Source: a virus
Reading direction: 5' to 3' (one strand)
DNA length: 64,000 nucleotides
Virus record (IMG/VR): IMGVR_UViG_3300035670_000187
Coordinates: 1-64,000 of that record
In this document: piece after piece, positions 31,419 through 38,975 of the stretch
How positions within the stretch are numbered: position 1 is the first letter of the stretch
How the letters are laid out: every line of letters starts with the position of its first letter
Notes under the pieces: model-generated
The model's input: only the letters and a program-made list of their open reading frames with translations
Database searches by the model: none
Told to the model about the DNA's origin: nothing
Program-made: the position numbers and the translations under genes

Positions 31419-34289
31419 ATGCCTCTAGCAGCCACAACTCTTCGAAAAACTCGCGTAAAAGCTGGTTCTGTTACTTTTAACAGTAGCGGTGTATGGGTCA
31501 TTCCATTCGGCGTTCGAAAAATCAATATTACTGGAACAGGTGGTAATGGTAACGCAGGTAATCCTGGAAATCCAGGAGTAAATGGAACTGGCGGAACAGG
31601 AGGTGTTGGTGGTAATGGCGGAACTGCTGGTAGTGCTGGCAATCCTGGAGCGCAAGGTAATACAGGTCAACCTGGGAATCCTGGAATAAATGGATCAGGT
31701 GGTGCTGGTGGCGCAGGTGGTAATGCTGGCAACCCAGGAGCTCAAGGTAATTCGGGTCAACCAGGAACCAATGGTGCTGGCGGTGCTGGTGGCGCAGGTG
31801 GTAATGCTGGCAACCCAGGAGCACAAGGAAATGCTGGAAACCCTGGTATAAATGGATCAGGTGGCGCTGGAGGTGCTGGTGGTAATGCTGGCAACCCAGG
31901 AGCACAAGGAAATGCTGGTAATCCTGGGGTAAATGGTAACGGAGGAGCTGGAGGTGCTGGTGGAGCAAGAGGTAATGCTGGTAACCCAGGAGCTCAAGGA
32001 CAACCAGGAAATGCTGGAAATCCAGGCATAAATGGCGCAAGAGGCAATGGTGGTTTTGGTGCTAATGGTGGTAATGCAGGAGGCGGAGGTCAAGGTGGTT
32101 TAAACACAGGTTATAACACCAATCAAGGTCAACCTGTTCCTGCTGCAGCAAACGGTAACACAGGCGTTAATGGTAATCCTTTTGGAAATATAGGGTTCCC
32201 TAGTTTTGGTACTGGTGGAACATTTGGTGCAGGTAATACTAACAATGCTGGTGGTTTTTGTGCACCTAGCGGTAACGCTGGCGGCGGTGGTAATGCTGGA
32301 TCAGGTGGATCAGGAAACCCTGGCAACTCTGGAAATGCTGGAGCAGCAGGTAATGTTGGCAGCGCAGGTAGTCCTGGCGCTAACGGGAGTGGAGCCAACC
32401 CAGGACAACCAGGAGCAGGTGGTCAACCTGGCAATGCAGGTGCCAACGGAAATCCAGGAAATACAGGTGCTTCAGGTAGTGGCGCTAACTCGGGTGCTGC
32501 TGGTCAACCAGGATCTGCTGGCGCCAACGGAAATCCAGGAAACACAGGCGCCAGTGGAAGTGGAGCAAATCCTGGTGCTGCAGGTCAACCAGGATCTGCT
32601 GGTGCTAATGGCGCACCAGGAAACACAGGCGCCAGTGGAAGTGGAGCAAATCCAGGTGCTGCTGGTCAACCAGGATCTGCTGGGGCGAATGGCAATGCTG
32701 GAGCTGCTGGTAATACAGGAGCTGCAGGAAATGCTGGAACAGGGGCAACTAATGGTAATGCAGGACAACCAGGAAACCCTGGCAATGCAGGAGCAACAGG
32801 CAATGCTGGTTCTGCAGGAAACGCAGGTAATGCTACAACATTAGTAGCTGGATCATCTGTTACATTTTCATCTATATCTTTGCCAGGTGGCGCAGGAGGT
32901 AATGCTGGAGCTGCTGGCGCAGGAGGTAATGCTGGTCAACCAGGAAATGCTGGAGCTGCAGGAAATCCTGGAATAAACGGATCAGGCGGTAATGGTGGTG
33001 CTGGAGGCGCTGGTGGTGCTCGAGGTAATGCTGGCAATCCAGGTACTGCTGGAAATGCTGGTCAACCAGGAACCAATGGCGTCGGAGGTGCTGGGGGTGC
33101 TGGTGGTAATGCTGGTAACCCAGGAGCTCAAGGTAATTCGGGTCAACCAGGAACCAATGGCGTTGGTGGTGCTGGGGGAGCAAGAGGTAATGCTGGTAAC
33201 CCAGGAGCTCAAGGCAACTCTGGTCAACCAGGAACCAATGGATCAGGTGGTGCTGGTGGTGCTCGCGGCAATGCTGGAAATCCTGGAAATCAAGGACAAC
33301 CAGGAGGCGGCGGCAATCCAGGCGCTAATGGTAACGGAGGAGCTGGTGGTGCAGCGGGAAATGCTGGGGGCGCAGGAAATCCAGGGCAACCAGGAAATGC
33401 TGGCACTCCAGGTGGCGGCGGCGGTGGCGGCGGTGGCGGCGGCGGTGGCTCTTCAACTTACTATGCCTTCAATTTCTTTACTTACAATTTTGACTTTATC
33501 TGGTGTCCAGGACAAGCAGGTGGTGCTGGTGGTGCTGGTGGAAATCCAGGCAGCGGTGGTGGCGGATCAGGGGGTGTGGCTACCAGTTCTCAAGATGGTA
33601 CACTAAGAGGACAACCAGGAAATGCTGGACAACCAGGAACAGCTGGTCCTGAAGGTAATCCTGGTGTTGATGGAAGTGGAGCATCATCAGGTGGTGCAGG
33701 TGGAACAGGACAACCAGGAAATGCTGGCGCTAATGGTAATGCCGGAAGCCCAGGAGGAGCAGGAAATTCAGGCTTCGGAGCAAATTCAGGTTCCGCAGGT
33801 CAACCAGGAAGTTCTGGTTCTAATGGTGCTGGAGGCAATCTGGGCGCAAGTGGTAATGGAGCAAATTCAGGTTCCGCAGGTCAACCAGGATCTGCTGGTT
33901 CCAATGGTGCTGGAGGCAATTTAGGTGCTAGTGGCTCCGGAGCAAATTCAGGTTCCGCAGGTCAACCAGGATCTGCTGGTTCCAATGGTGCTGGAGGCAA
34001 TCTGGGCGCAAGTGGTAATGGTGCTAACCCAGGACAACCAGGATCCGCAGGTCAACCAGGAAACGCTGGAACTTCAGGATCTGCAGGAAATCCTGGAGCA
34101 GCAGGAAATCCAGGTGCAAATGGCAGCGGAGCAACACCAGGAACAGCAGGTGGCTCTGGTGGCATAGCAAGTGTAGTTAATACTTCTACTGTAATGCAAA
34201 AAACAGTTTCAAGGGGAGCAACTACAACAATTACAGTTGGTACTGGTTCCTCAACAGGTTCTATTACTATTAATTGGCCAAACCAATAA
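31419..34289 (+). CDS. Collagen-like / polyglycine-rich virion adhesin
   Basis: 956 aa. After an N-terminal beta segment (TRVKAGSVTFNSSGVWVIPFGVRKINITG, split at GVWVIPF, as in phage glycine-rich domain proteins) the protein is almost entirely Gly-X-Y triplets such as GNP, GQP, GAQ, GNA, GSA and GAG, with Pro always in the Y position. Three tandem arrays repeat every 27 residues (81 bp). Non-triplet interruptions lie at about 208-290 (Phe/Tyr-containing), 470-490, 678-700 (aromatic-rich YYAFNFFTYNFDF after a 14-glycine run) and 715-730. The C-terminus is a short beta segment. Two folds fit: a collagen triple helix, or a polyglycine-II bundle as in the distal adhesin gp38 of phage S16, where loops between helices bind receptors. 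Codon GC is clearly higher than in neighbours. No Shine-Dalgarno is close. Confidence 0.85.
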   Translation: MPLAATTLRKTRVKAGSVTFNSSGVWVIPFGVRKINITGTGGNGNAGNPGNPGVNGTGGTGGVGGNGGTAGSAGNPGAQGNTGQPGNPGINGSGGAGGAGGNAGNPGAQGNSGQPGTNGAGGAGGAGGNAGNPGAQGNAGNPGINGSGGAGGAGGNAGNPGAQGNAGNPGVNGNGGAGGAGGARGNAGNPGAQGQPGNAGNPGINGARGNGGFGANGGNAGGGGQGGLNTGYNTNQGQPVPAAANGNTGVNGNPFGNIGFPSFGTGGTFGAGNTNNAGGFCAPSGNAGGGGNAGSGGSGNPGNSGNAGAAGNVGSAGSPGANGSGANPGQPGAGGQPGNAGANGNPGNTGASGSGANSGAAGQPGSAGANGNPGNTGASGSGANPGAAGQPGSAGANGAPGNTGASGSGANPGAAGQPGSAGANGNAGAAGNTGAAGNAGTGATNGNAGQPGNPGNAGATGNAGSAGNAGNATTLVAGSSVTFSSISLPGGAGGNAGAAGAGGNAGQPGNAGAAGNPGINGSGGNGGAGGAGGARGNAGNPGTAGNAGQPGTNGVGGAGGAGGNAGNPGAQGNSGQPGTNGVGGAGGARGNAGNPGAQGNSGQPGTNGSGGAGGARGNAGNPGNQGQPGGGGNPGANGNGGAGGAAGNAGGAGNPGQPGNAGTPGGGGGGGGGGGGGSSTYYAFNFFTYNFDFIWCPGQAGGAGGAGGNPGSGGGGSGGVATSSQDGTLRGQPGNAGQPGTAGPEGNPGVDGSGASSGGAGGTGQPGNAGANGNAGSPGGAGNSGFGANSGSAGQPGSSGSNGAGGNLGASGNGANSGSAGQPGSAGSNGAGGNLGASGSGANSGSAGQPGSAGSNGAGGNLGASGNGANPGQPGSAGQPGNAGTSGSAGNPGAAGNPGANGSGATPGTAGGSGGIASVVNTSTVMQKTVSRGATTTITVGTGSSTGSITINWPNQ
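31719..31961 (+). repeat. 81-bp tandem repeats, array 1 (collagen-like gene)
   Basis: Three near-identical 81-bp units begin at 31719, 31800 and 31881 with GGTAATGCTGGCAACCCAGG. Each encodes nine Gly-X-Y triplets (27 residues) of the form GNA-GNP-GAQ and so on. Related units continue to about 32040 and return at 33024-33300. Confidence 0.9.
32466..32708 (+). repeat. 81-bp tandem repeats, array 2 (collagen-like gene)
   Basis: Three 81-bp units begin at 32466, 32547 and 32628. Each encodes GAS-GSG-ANP-GAA-GQP-GSA and three more triplets. One triplet per unit has Ala in place of the leading Gly, a regular interruption. Confidence 0.9.
33777..34019 (+). repeat. 81-bp tandem repeats, array 3 (collagen-like gene)
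   Basis: Three 81-bp units begin at 33777, 33858 and 33939 with GGAGCAAATTCAGGTTCCGC, followed by a diverged fourth at 34020. The unit length equals that of the other two arrays although the sequence differs, so 27 residues is a structural period of the protein. Confidence 0.9.
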
Positions 34290-34300
34290 AAACAATAAGT

Positions 34301-34329
34301 TTGCTATGTTATAGATTATAGCCTATAAT
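34301..34329 (+). promoter_or_regulatory. sigma70-like promoter for the auxiliary cassette
   Basis: TTGCTA (34301-34306) and a perfect TATAAT (34324-34329) are separated by exactly 17 nt, just before the 34351 gene. The -10 is part of a small inverted repeat (ATTATA gcc TATAAT), a possible regulator site. This differs from the NATAAATA late sites around it and suggests host-polymerase (early) expression of the cassette. Confidence 0.6.
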
Positions 34330-34350
34330 TATGGTTTCAATGGAGTGACT

Positions 34351-35079
34351 ATGCTTTTCGAAAATCTAAAATCTGTAATAAAAACTCCGACCATAGAATT
34401 TTTGTGCGAAGAAGATTTGTTTGGGATGATGCCTGAACCTTATCCTGCACGCAAATTCATGCCAGAATGGTTCAAGGAGTTACCGCCTAAATTGAATCGA
34501 GAAAACAAAATTGAGAACAGCACAATAAAGCGATGTGCTCCTGTTCTAGATGCAATGTCTGTGGGTTGGATCATACCTCTTTGCGGCGATGTTGAATTTA
34601 TTTCAAATAATAATGCCAGTGGAGTCAATTACAAGTGGACTTTCATGAGAACATTGGTTGAAAATCATAATGTTGACCAAATTTCTACACAAAAAGCTCC
34701 GCATCCCCAAACGCCCAAACCACCTATGAAATTTTTGAACTATTGGGCTATCAAAGTTCCTAAAGGATATTCAGTATTATTCGTCCCACCTCTAAACAGA
34801 CAAGACCCAAGATTTACATGCATGTCTGGATTTGTAGATTGCGATGGATATTTTGAATACATCAACTTCCCGTTTTTCTTCAATATCCCAAGTTATACTG
34901 GCATTGTGGAAGCAGGGGTTCCATTGGTTCAGGCTATCCCAATCAAAAGAGACGGGATCATTCAAAGGTCTAATGTTCGAAAGTTTAACAAACAAGATCA
35001 TGAGGATTTAGACACTACTCGAAAGAGAAGAAAGTCGCATGAAAGCATTTATCGTGATTTTATATGGAATAGAAAATAA
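34351..35079 (+). CDS. Conserved phage protein of unknown function (possibly DUF6065-like)
   Basis: 242 aa from the ATG at 34351, chosen because GGAG (34342-34345) lies 5 nt upstream; a GTG at 34345 would overlap that site. Segments such as EPYPARKFMPEWFKELPP, KRCAPVLDAMSVGWIIPLCGDVEF, KVPKGYSVLFVPPLNR and FPFFFNIPSYTGIVEAG resemble a family I associate with DUF6065, known from marine phages and bacteria, without known activity. The pattern (one Cys-Asp pair, GW, several Pro-rich turns) suggests a globular beta protein. It is first in a four-gene cassette behind a sigma70-like promoter, and its stop overlaps the hydroxylase start (TAATG). Confidence 0.6.
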   Translation: MLFENLKSVIKTPTIEFLCEEDLFGMMPEPYPARKFMPEWFKELPPKLNRENKIENSTIKRCAPVLDAMSVGWIIPLCGDVEFISNNNASGVNYKWTFMRTLVENHNVDQISTQKAPHPQTPKPPMKFLNYWAIKVPKGYSVLFVPPLNRQDPRFTCMSGFVDCDGYFEYINFPFFFNIPSYTGIVEAGVPLVQAIPIKRDGIIQRSNVRKFNKQDHEDLDTTRKRRKSHESIYRDFIWNRK

Positions 35080-35678
35080 TGAGTGTATATAATTTTGCAC
35101 CATCGCCAGATCTTGCAACAAAAGAGGAATCATTTGCTACCTGGGAAAATGGCTTCTCAGAAGAACAAATTTCTGAGATAATTCGTATAGGCGACAGCTT
35201 GAATCCAACACTAGCTACAGTTGGAGGAATGAAATCTGGGCAAGATATTAGCGATGTTCGAGAGTCCTTGACCTCATGGATTAAACTTAACGATCAAACT
35301 GCATGGTTGTACGATTCTATGGCGTATATAGCCAGACAAATTAATGGTCAGTTTTTTGAGTTTGATTTGGCAGGTTTCTGCGAAGATTTTCAGTATACAG
35401 TATATCATTCAAATAATAGTCATTATAATTGGCATCTAGATCGCGGTCCTAATACTGTAGCGCCTCGAAAACTTTCTATGGTACTACAATTATCTGATCC
35501 CAGCGAGTATGATGGTGGGGATTTAGAATTGTTTATAGCCCCAAATCCGACGGTTGCTACTCGTAAAAAGGGATTAATATACATTTTTCCTTCCTGGGTT
35601 CTTCATCGAGTGACGCCAGTGACTCGTGGAATAAGAAAATCTCTTGTAATTTGGATAACTGGTCCTAAATTTAAATAA
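35079..35678 (+). CDS. 2-oxoglutarate/Fe(II)-dependent dioxygenase, prolyl 4-hydroxylase type
   Basis: 199 aa. It contains the full double-stranded beta-helix signature: HxD (H119, D121 in YNWHLDRGP), LSMVLQLSDPSEYDGGDLEL (about 132-151), G.IYIFPSWVLHRVTPV with the distal iron ligand H176, and R186 in RGIRKSLVIW for 2-oxoglutarate. Such enzymes hydroxylate proline, lysine or other side chains using O2 and 2-oxoglutarate. Enzymes of this kind are common in T4-like marine phages, mostly with unknown substrates. Here the nearest structural gene encodes a Gly-X-Pro-rich collagen-like protein, a plausible substrate. Start overlaps the previous stop (TAATG); the next gene follows after 7 nt. Confidence 0.88.
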   Translation: MSVYNFAPSPDLATKEESFATWENGFSEEQISEIIRIGDSLNPTLATVGGMKSGQDISDVRESLTSWIKLNDQTAWLYDSMAYIARQINGQFFEFDLAGFCEDFQYTVYHSNNSHYNWHLDRGPNTVAPRKLSMVLQLSDPSEYDGGDLELFIAPNPTVATRKKGLIYIFPSWVLHRVTPVTRGIRKSLVIWITGPKFK

Positions 35679-35685
35679 ATATCAA

Positions 35686-35871
35686 ATGGACACAAATAAC
35701 ACAAACGAAACTAGAACCTACCCAGTAGACCCTAATGCATTACGCCGATTTGAAATATGTCAGGCGTGTAAATATTACATTGCAGAAAAAACTCAATGCG
35801 ATCTGTGCGGATGTAATATCAAAGCAACCTTAAATGAAGAGAAGGGCAACTGCCCAATAGGTAAGTGGTGA
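35686..35871 (+). CDS. Small zinc-ribbon protein
   Basis: 61 aa with six cysteines: C25-xx-C28, C38-xx-C41-x-C43 and C56, ending in CPIGKW. This is a familiar small cysteine-rich protein of T4-like marine phages and probably binds one or two zinc ions. No enzymatic motif. It may assist the neighbouring enzymes or bind nucleic acid. No Shine-Dalgarno sequence is visible, so coupling to the upstream gene is likely. An AATAAATA octamer lies 4 nt before the ATG, too close to act as its promoter with a leader. Confidence 0.75.
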   Translation: MDTNNTNETRTYPVDPNALRRFEICQACKYYIAEKTQCDLCGCNIKATLNEEKGNCPIGKW

Positions 35872-35872
35872 A

Positions 35873-36628
35873 ATGATTTATTGCAAAGAAAGAAAACTAG
35901 GAATATTTATGAACCCAAAAACGGGTTCGCACACTATTAGTAAAACATTTAAAAACATTTCCGTCACAAAAAACACTAGAGATCATTCCAATTATGTAAT
36001 GGCTTTAGATTACGCAGAATTACCAGATTTTAACACATTTAAATTTTATTGTTTTTATCGTGATCCAATAGATCGTTTTAACAGTGGCTTTAAATTTTAT
36101 AAACGCTACGCATATGCGCATTGTTTAAGAACGTTTTTCTCAAGCGAGCTTATGACAGAATCTATGAAGCAAATTTCAAAGGCTAAGTACGATAAATTGC
36201 TTCATATGAATAAGAAGTATGACGAAGAATATCTTTGGCTATCACAAGATTTAAAGGACAAAATTGAATCTATTACTGTTTCTCAACTTTTAAATCATTT
36301 TACATATGAAAAAATAAACGGTAATCCTACACCAGAAGAAGTCTATAAAGGCGCTTTTCAAGAGACGCCTAGTCCATTTATCAATCAGCGTTTTTGGTTA
36401 GATCATGATATCGATTTAACACTATTAAACTTTGCTTCTTTCGAAGAAGAACTAAAAACATTAGTAAGTCTATTCGGAGTTACTCTTGAAACCGTAAGTC
36501 AAGAAAATCGTAATTTGGTTGTTGAGAATGAATATGTTTTAACGCAAGAAGATATAAGTTTAATAAAACAATTTTACAAACCTGATTATGATTTTTTTGC
36601 ATCTAAAGGTATCACTTTCGACATTTAA
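35873..36628 (+). CDS. Sulfotransferase-like protein
   Basis: 251 aa. The N-terminus has GIFMNPKTGSHTISKTF (about 10-26), matching the 5'-phosphosulfate-binding loop of PAPS-dependent sulfotransferases. FYRDPIDRFNSGFKFY (about 61-76, with R63 and S71) matches the 3'-phosphate-binding motif. The rest (helical, with LWLSQDLKDKIESITVSQLLNHF) is less specific. It would transfer sulfate from PAPS to a hydroxyl on a carbohydrate or a protein. Similar genes occur in cyanophages. The start lies 1 nt after the zinc-ribbon stop. Its presence beside a hydroxylase, between virion genes, suggests modification of virion or host-surface components, which is inference. Confidence 0.75.
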   Translation: MIYCKERKLGIFMNPKTGSHTISKTFKNISVTKNTRDHSNYVMALDYAELPDFNTFKFYCFYRDPIDRFNSGFKFYKRYAYAHCLRTFFSSELMTESMKQISKAKYDKLLHMNKKYDEEYLWLSQDLKDKIESITVSQLLNHFTYEKINGNPTPEEVYKGAFQETPSPFINQRFWLDHDIDLTLLNFASFEEELKTLVSLFGVTLETVSQENRNLVVENEYVLTQEDISLIKQFYKPDYDFFASKGITFDI

Positions 36629-36634
36629 TAAATA
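36627..36634 (+). promoter_or_regulatory. Late-type promoter AATAAATA
   Basis: AATAAATA ends 38 nt before the 36673 start and overlaps the sulfotransferase stop codon. It matches NATAAATA, the late consensus seen elsewhere in this window, and would restart late transcription for the fibre array after the auxiliary cassette. Confidence 0.6.
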
Positions 36635-36672
36635 CAATTTGGTTCCACTCACTTTTATAGAAGAATTCTTTC

Positions 36673-37005
36673 ATGCCATACGCAGAACTCACCATAGACC
36701 AAGGCACAACCTTCGAATCTTTCTTAGATTTAGTCGCTGATGATGGAACTGCAATTAATGTGGCAGGTTATGTTTTTTCAGGTGAAATTCGTAAATCCTA
36801 TTATTCCTCCAACTCTACTGCAAACTTAATTATCACCATCAGTAATGCCGCCAATGGTAATGTTTTAATAACTCTGGATGCTGCTAACACCGCTAATATC
36901 ACTCCAGGAAGATATCTCTATGACGTGAAAATGATTGACACTGCCAACACTGTGACTCGAATAGTAGAGGGGATTATTACTGTAACTCCGCAAGTCACGA
37001 GATAA
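36673..37005 (+). CDS. Small beta-sandwich tail-associated protein
   Basis: 110 aa. The pattern YAELTIDQGTTFESFLDL, then INVAGYVFSGEIRKSY, then PGRYLYDVKMID, then RIVEGIITVTPQVTR is that of a widespread family of small phage baseplate/fibre proteins related to the N-terminal domain of BppU-type proteins. It probably forms a connector or fibre-base subunit. It heads the fibre array behind a late promoter and lies 3 nt before the next gene. Confidence 0.65.
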   Translation: MPYAELTIDQGTTFESFLDLVADDGTAINVAGYVFSGEIRKSYYSSNSTANLIITISNAANGNVLITLDAANTANITPGRYLYDVKMIDTANTVTRIVEGIITVTPQVTR

Positions 37006-37008
37006 TAA

Positions 37009-37209
37009 ATGAAAGTAACAGTTTCCAATAAAAATAATATAGGGCGAGTTACTTTCGGTAAAATTGCTAAAGTTGGTTCTATACAGTTATCAGAGATCTC
37101 AGACGTCGATCTTACTATAAAGCAAGATGGCGATGTGTTGGTGTATCAAGCCAATACAAATACTTATGTGGTCAAAACTCTACCTAAAATCGATGGTGGA
37201 GAATTTTAA
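37009..37209 (+). CDS. Very small fibre-associated protein
   Basis: 66 aa. The segment LSEISDVDLTIKQDGDVLVY followed by QANTNTYVVKTLP is a linker motif usually found inside phage tail fibres (LSDVDxxxxxDGDVLVY), here as a separate gene. The stop overlaps the next start (TAATG). It may be a fragment split from a larger fibre, or a small connector. Confidence 0.6.
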   Translation: MKVTVSNKNNIGRVTFGKIAKVGSIQLSEISDVDLTIKQDGDVLVYQANTNTYVVKTLPKIDGGEF

Positions 37210-38255
37210 TGACTGATACTATTATTCAAATACGTCGTTCTGATGCTAATATTGCTCCTGCTAATCTTGCAGAAGGCGAACTTGCGTATTCCTATTTAAG
37301 CAACACACTTTTTATAGGAAATAGCACCAATGCAGTCATTAACATTGGTGGCAGTTATTATACTGATGACCTAGATTTAGCTACTGCTGCTAACAGCGCA
37401 TCAACTATAGTCAAAAGATTCGCTAATGGAACATCGCAATTTCATCAGTTAGATATTTCAGTTGTTCCTACTGCTAACACTCATGTCGCGACCAAATTTT
37501 ACGTCGACAATGCAATTTTAAACGACATTTCTCTGGATACTTTAACTGATGTTATAGTTGTTGGCGGTATTCCATCAGATCAAAATAATAGAATTTTAAT
37601 TGGAACAGCAAACGGTAATTATATTACTCGAGATGTGAGTGGTAATGTAAGAATTTCCAACACTGGCGTCGTTACAATTGGAGTCGGGCAAGTTACAGGT
37701 CCTATGCTCGCCAATGTATTGGTTGGCAGCAAAACGTTTACTAACAACATTAGCGTCAATGAAGATTTAACTGTTTCTGGAAATCTAACTGTTCTAGGAA
37801 ACACAACGACTATTAACGTAGAAACGTTGGTCGTCGAAGATTCGCTAATTCGTTTAGCCTCTAACAATTTAAATGATAATATCGATATCGGTTTTTATGG
37901 TATTTTTAATGGGAATACCAAAACTGGATTGTTTAGAGATTCTTCGGACGGCACTTTCAAACTATTTACAGACTACAGTGGCGACCTATCTTCCAATGTA
38001 GTCAGCGGTATAATTAACTTAGCCACAATTCAAGCTAATGTTATAGCACCTCTTGCAAATATTACAACTGCTAATGTCGGAACATTGTCAGTTAATTCTT
38101 CTGATTTTGGTGAAATTAATGTATCAGGAAATGTGCAAATTTCTCAAGATTTAAAGGTGAATGGTAATATTGCATTTATCAATGCAACCAACGTTGTGGT
38201 TGCTTATACATACTATAATGATGCAACAGAAAGCATCGATACTGTTTTTGTGTGA
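37209..38255 (+). CDS. Tail-fibre protein with Mtd-type N-terminal motif
   Basis: 348 aa. The N-terminus (IIQIRRSDANIAPANLAEGE, then LAYSYLSNTLFIGNS) matches the Q.RR..A..P..L..GELAY.....LFIG motif found at the start of many phage fibres (as in the tropism-determinant N domain). Two fibre motifs follow: LDTLTDVIVVG...QNNRILIG...GNYITRDV and LTVLGNTTTINVETLVVEDS. The latter recurs in the 515-, 910- and 1438-aa proteins. The C-terminus is short (VVVAYTYYNDATESIDTVFV). It is the smallest true fibre of the array. Confidence 0.7.
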   Translation: MTDTIIQIRRSDANIAPANLAEGELAYSYLSNTLFIGNSTNAVINIGGSYYTDDLDLATAANSASTIVKRFANGTSQFHQLDISVVPTANTHVATKFYVDNAILNDISLDTLTDVIVVGGIPSDQNNRILIGTANGNYITRDVSGNVRISNTGVVTIGVGQVTGPMLANVLVGSKTFTNNISVNEDLTVSGNLTVLGNTTTINVETLVVEDSLIRLASNNLNDNIDIGFYGIFNGNTKTGLFRDSSDGTFKLFTDYSGDLSSNVVSGIINLATIQANVIAPLANITTANVGTLSVNSSDFGEINVSGNVQISQDLKVNGNIAFINATNVVVAYTYYNDATESIDTVFV

Positions 38256-38257
38256 TT

Positions 38258-38476
38258 ATGACAACCGCAACTAGACTTACATCAAACGGAACATTACTCA
38301 TTACAGGTTACTTCGACGAAGTGACGCAAAACACCATATCAGCCAATGCTGCTGTTGTGACAAGTAGTGAGTTTGACGAAGTGACACTCGCTTCAGATGG
38401 CATTAATATTGCAAGAAGATATACCAAAGACGGTAAGACATTAGTTTACACTGAACTGGATGAAGTTTCACTCTAA
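38258..38476 (+). CDS. Small protein with threefold DEVT motif
   Basis: 72 aa from ATG 38258 (a GTG at 38252 overlaps the previous stop and is less likely). The sequence repeats a short unit, GYFDEVTQNT, SEFDEVTLAS, TELDEVSL, between short strands, and begins TTATRLTSNGTLLITG. It could be a small beta-repeat connector of the fibre system. I do not recognise a named family. Confidence 0.55.
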   Translation: MTTATRLTSNGTLLITGYFDEVTQNTISANAAVVTSSEFDEVTLASDGINIARRYTKDGKTLVYTELDEVSL

Positions 38477-38490
38477 GGGTTTAGAATTTT

Positions 38491-38898
38491 ATGGCAAAAC
38501 TTAAAGATGGTACACGAGTTTATGGAGAATTAACCGTTGATACAGAGGTCAATGCTGTAACGGTGAATTTTGGTCCTTATGACCTTACCAGCAATACATT
38601 TTCTTCTTCATCAAATACGACCTTTGAAGTTGATAGTTTTGCCTCTGCCGATTATTCTACTGTAAAATACATCGTTCAGGTAAAAACTGGGTCATCATTG
38701 CACTCAACTGAACTATTTTGCATTCAAGATGGCGTTACAACCTATATGACAGAGTATGCAACGCTCATTACAGGATATCCACTTGGAAATTTCACTATTG
38801 ATTTGTCTGGAGGGAGAATGAGACTCCTTTTTACTCCCGATAATCCTCTTGGAAATCTCTTAAATTTTAAAGTTATTCGATATACCGTGACTTCTTAA
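38491..38898 (+). CDS. Stand-alone fibre head-domain protein
   Basis: 135 aa. From residue 45 (TFEVDSFASADYSTVKYIVQ, then FCIQDGVTTYMTEYATLIT, then LLFTPDNPLGN) it matches the C-terminal head of the 515-aa fibre two genes downstream (LDTFATTDHASAKYFVQ, LVQDGTNVWLTEYGTLQT, LLFTANNNVNT). Without any shaft it may be an alternative tip subunit or a decoy/assembly partner. It lies 14 nt after the DEVT protein. Confidence 0.7.
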   Translation: MAKLKDGTRVYGELTVDTEVNAVTVNFGPYDLTSNTFSSSSNTTFEVDSFASADYSTVKYIVQVKTGSSLHSTELFCIQDGVTTYMTEYATLITGYPLGNFTIDLSGGRMRLLFTPDNPLGNLLNFKVIRYTVTS

Positions 38899-38925
38899 TG
38901 TTTAAATTTGAAACTTTGCAAATAC

Positions 38926-38932
38926 CTAAATA
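38926..38932 (+). promoter_or_regulatory. Weak late-type promoter CTAAATA
   Basis: CTAAATA lies in the 77-nt gap, 43 nt before the 38976 gene. It differs from NATAAATA by one base. Its place at the start of an otherwise featureless intergenic gap makes a promoter plausible. Confidence 0.4.
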
Positions 38933-38975
38933 ATAGAAGTAAAATTTTCGTTTCCCACATTAGGAATTCTAAAAG

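Noticed and set aside
33411-33449. GGC/GGT run as a possible sequencing artefact
   Set aside because: It encodes a clean 14-glycine run and the frame continues on both sides, so it is accepted as real coding sequence.
30125-34019. Possible CRISPR array or origin repeats
   Set aside because: Repeat units are multiples of three, contiguous without spacers, and encode in-frame protein repeats.
31425-34167. Long open frames in other phases and on the minus strand of the collagen-like gene
   Set aside because: Low-complexity repeats of GC-rich triplets keep all frames open; these are shadows of the Gly-X-Y frame.
35674-35681. AATAAATA octamer before the zinc-ribbon gene
   Set aside because: It ends 4 nt before the ATG, so it cannot give a leader, and the surrounding sequence is AT-rich. 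Not listed as a promoter.
38898-38933. An 11-codon frame (MFKFETLQIPK) beginning in a TAATG overlap after the 38491 gene
   Set aside because: Too short to support; it lies in the intergenic gap and overlaps the CTAAATA promoter candidate. Probably chance.
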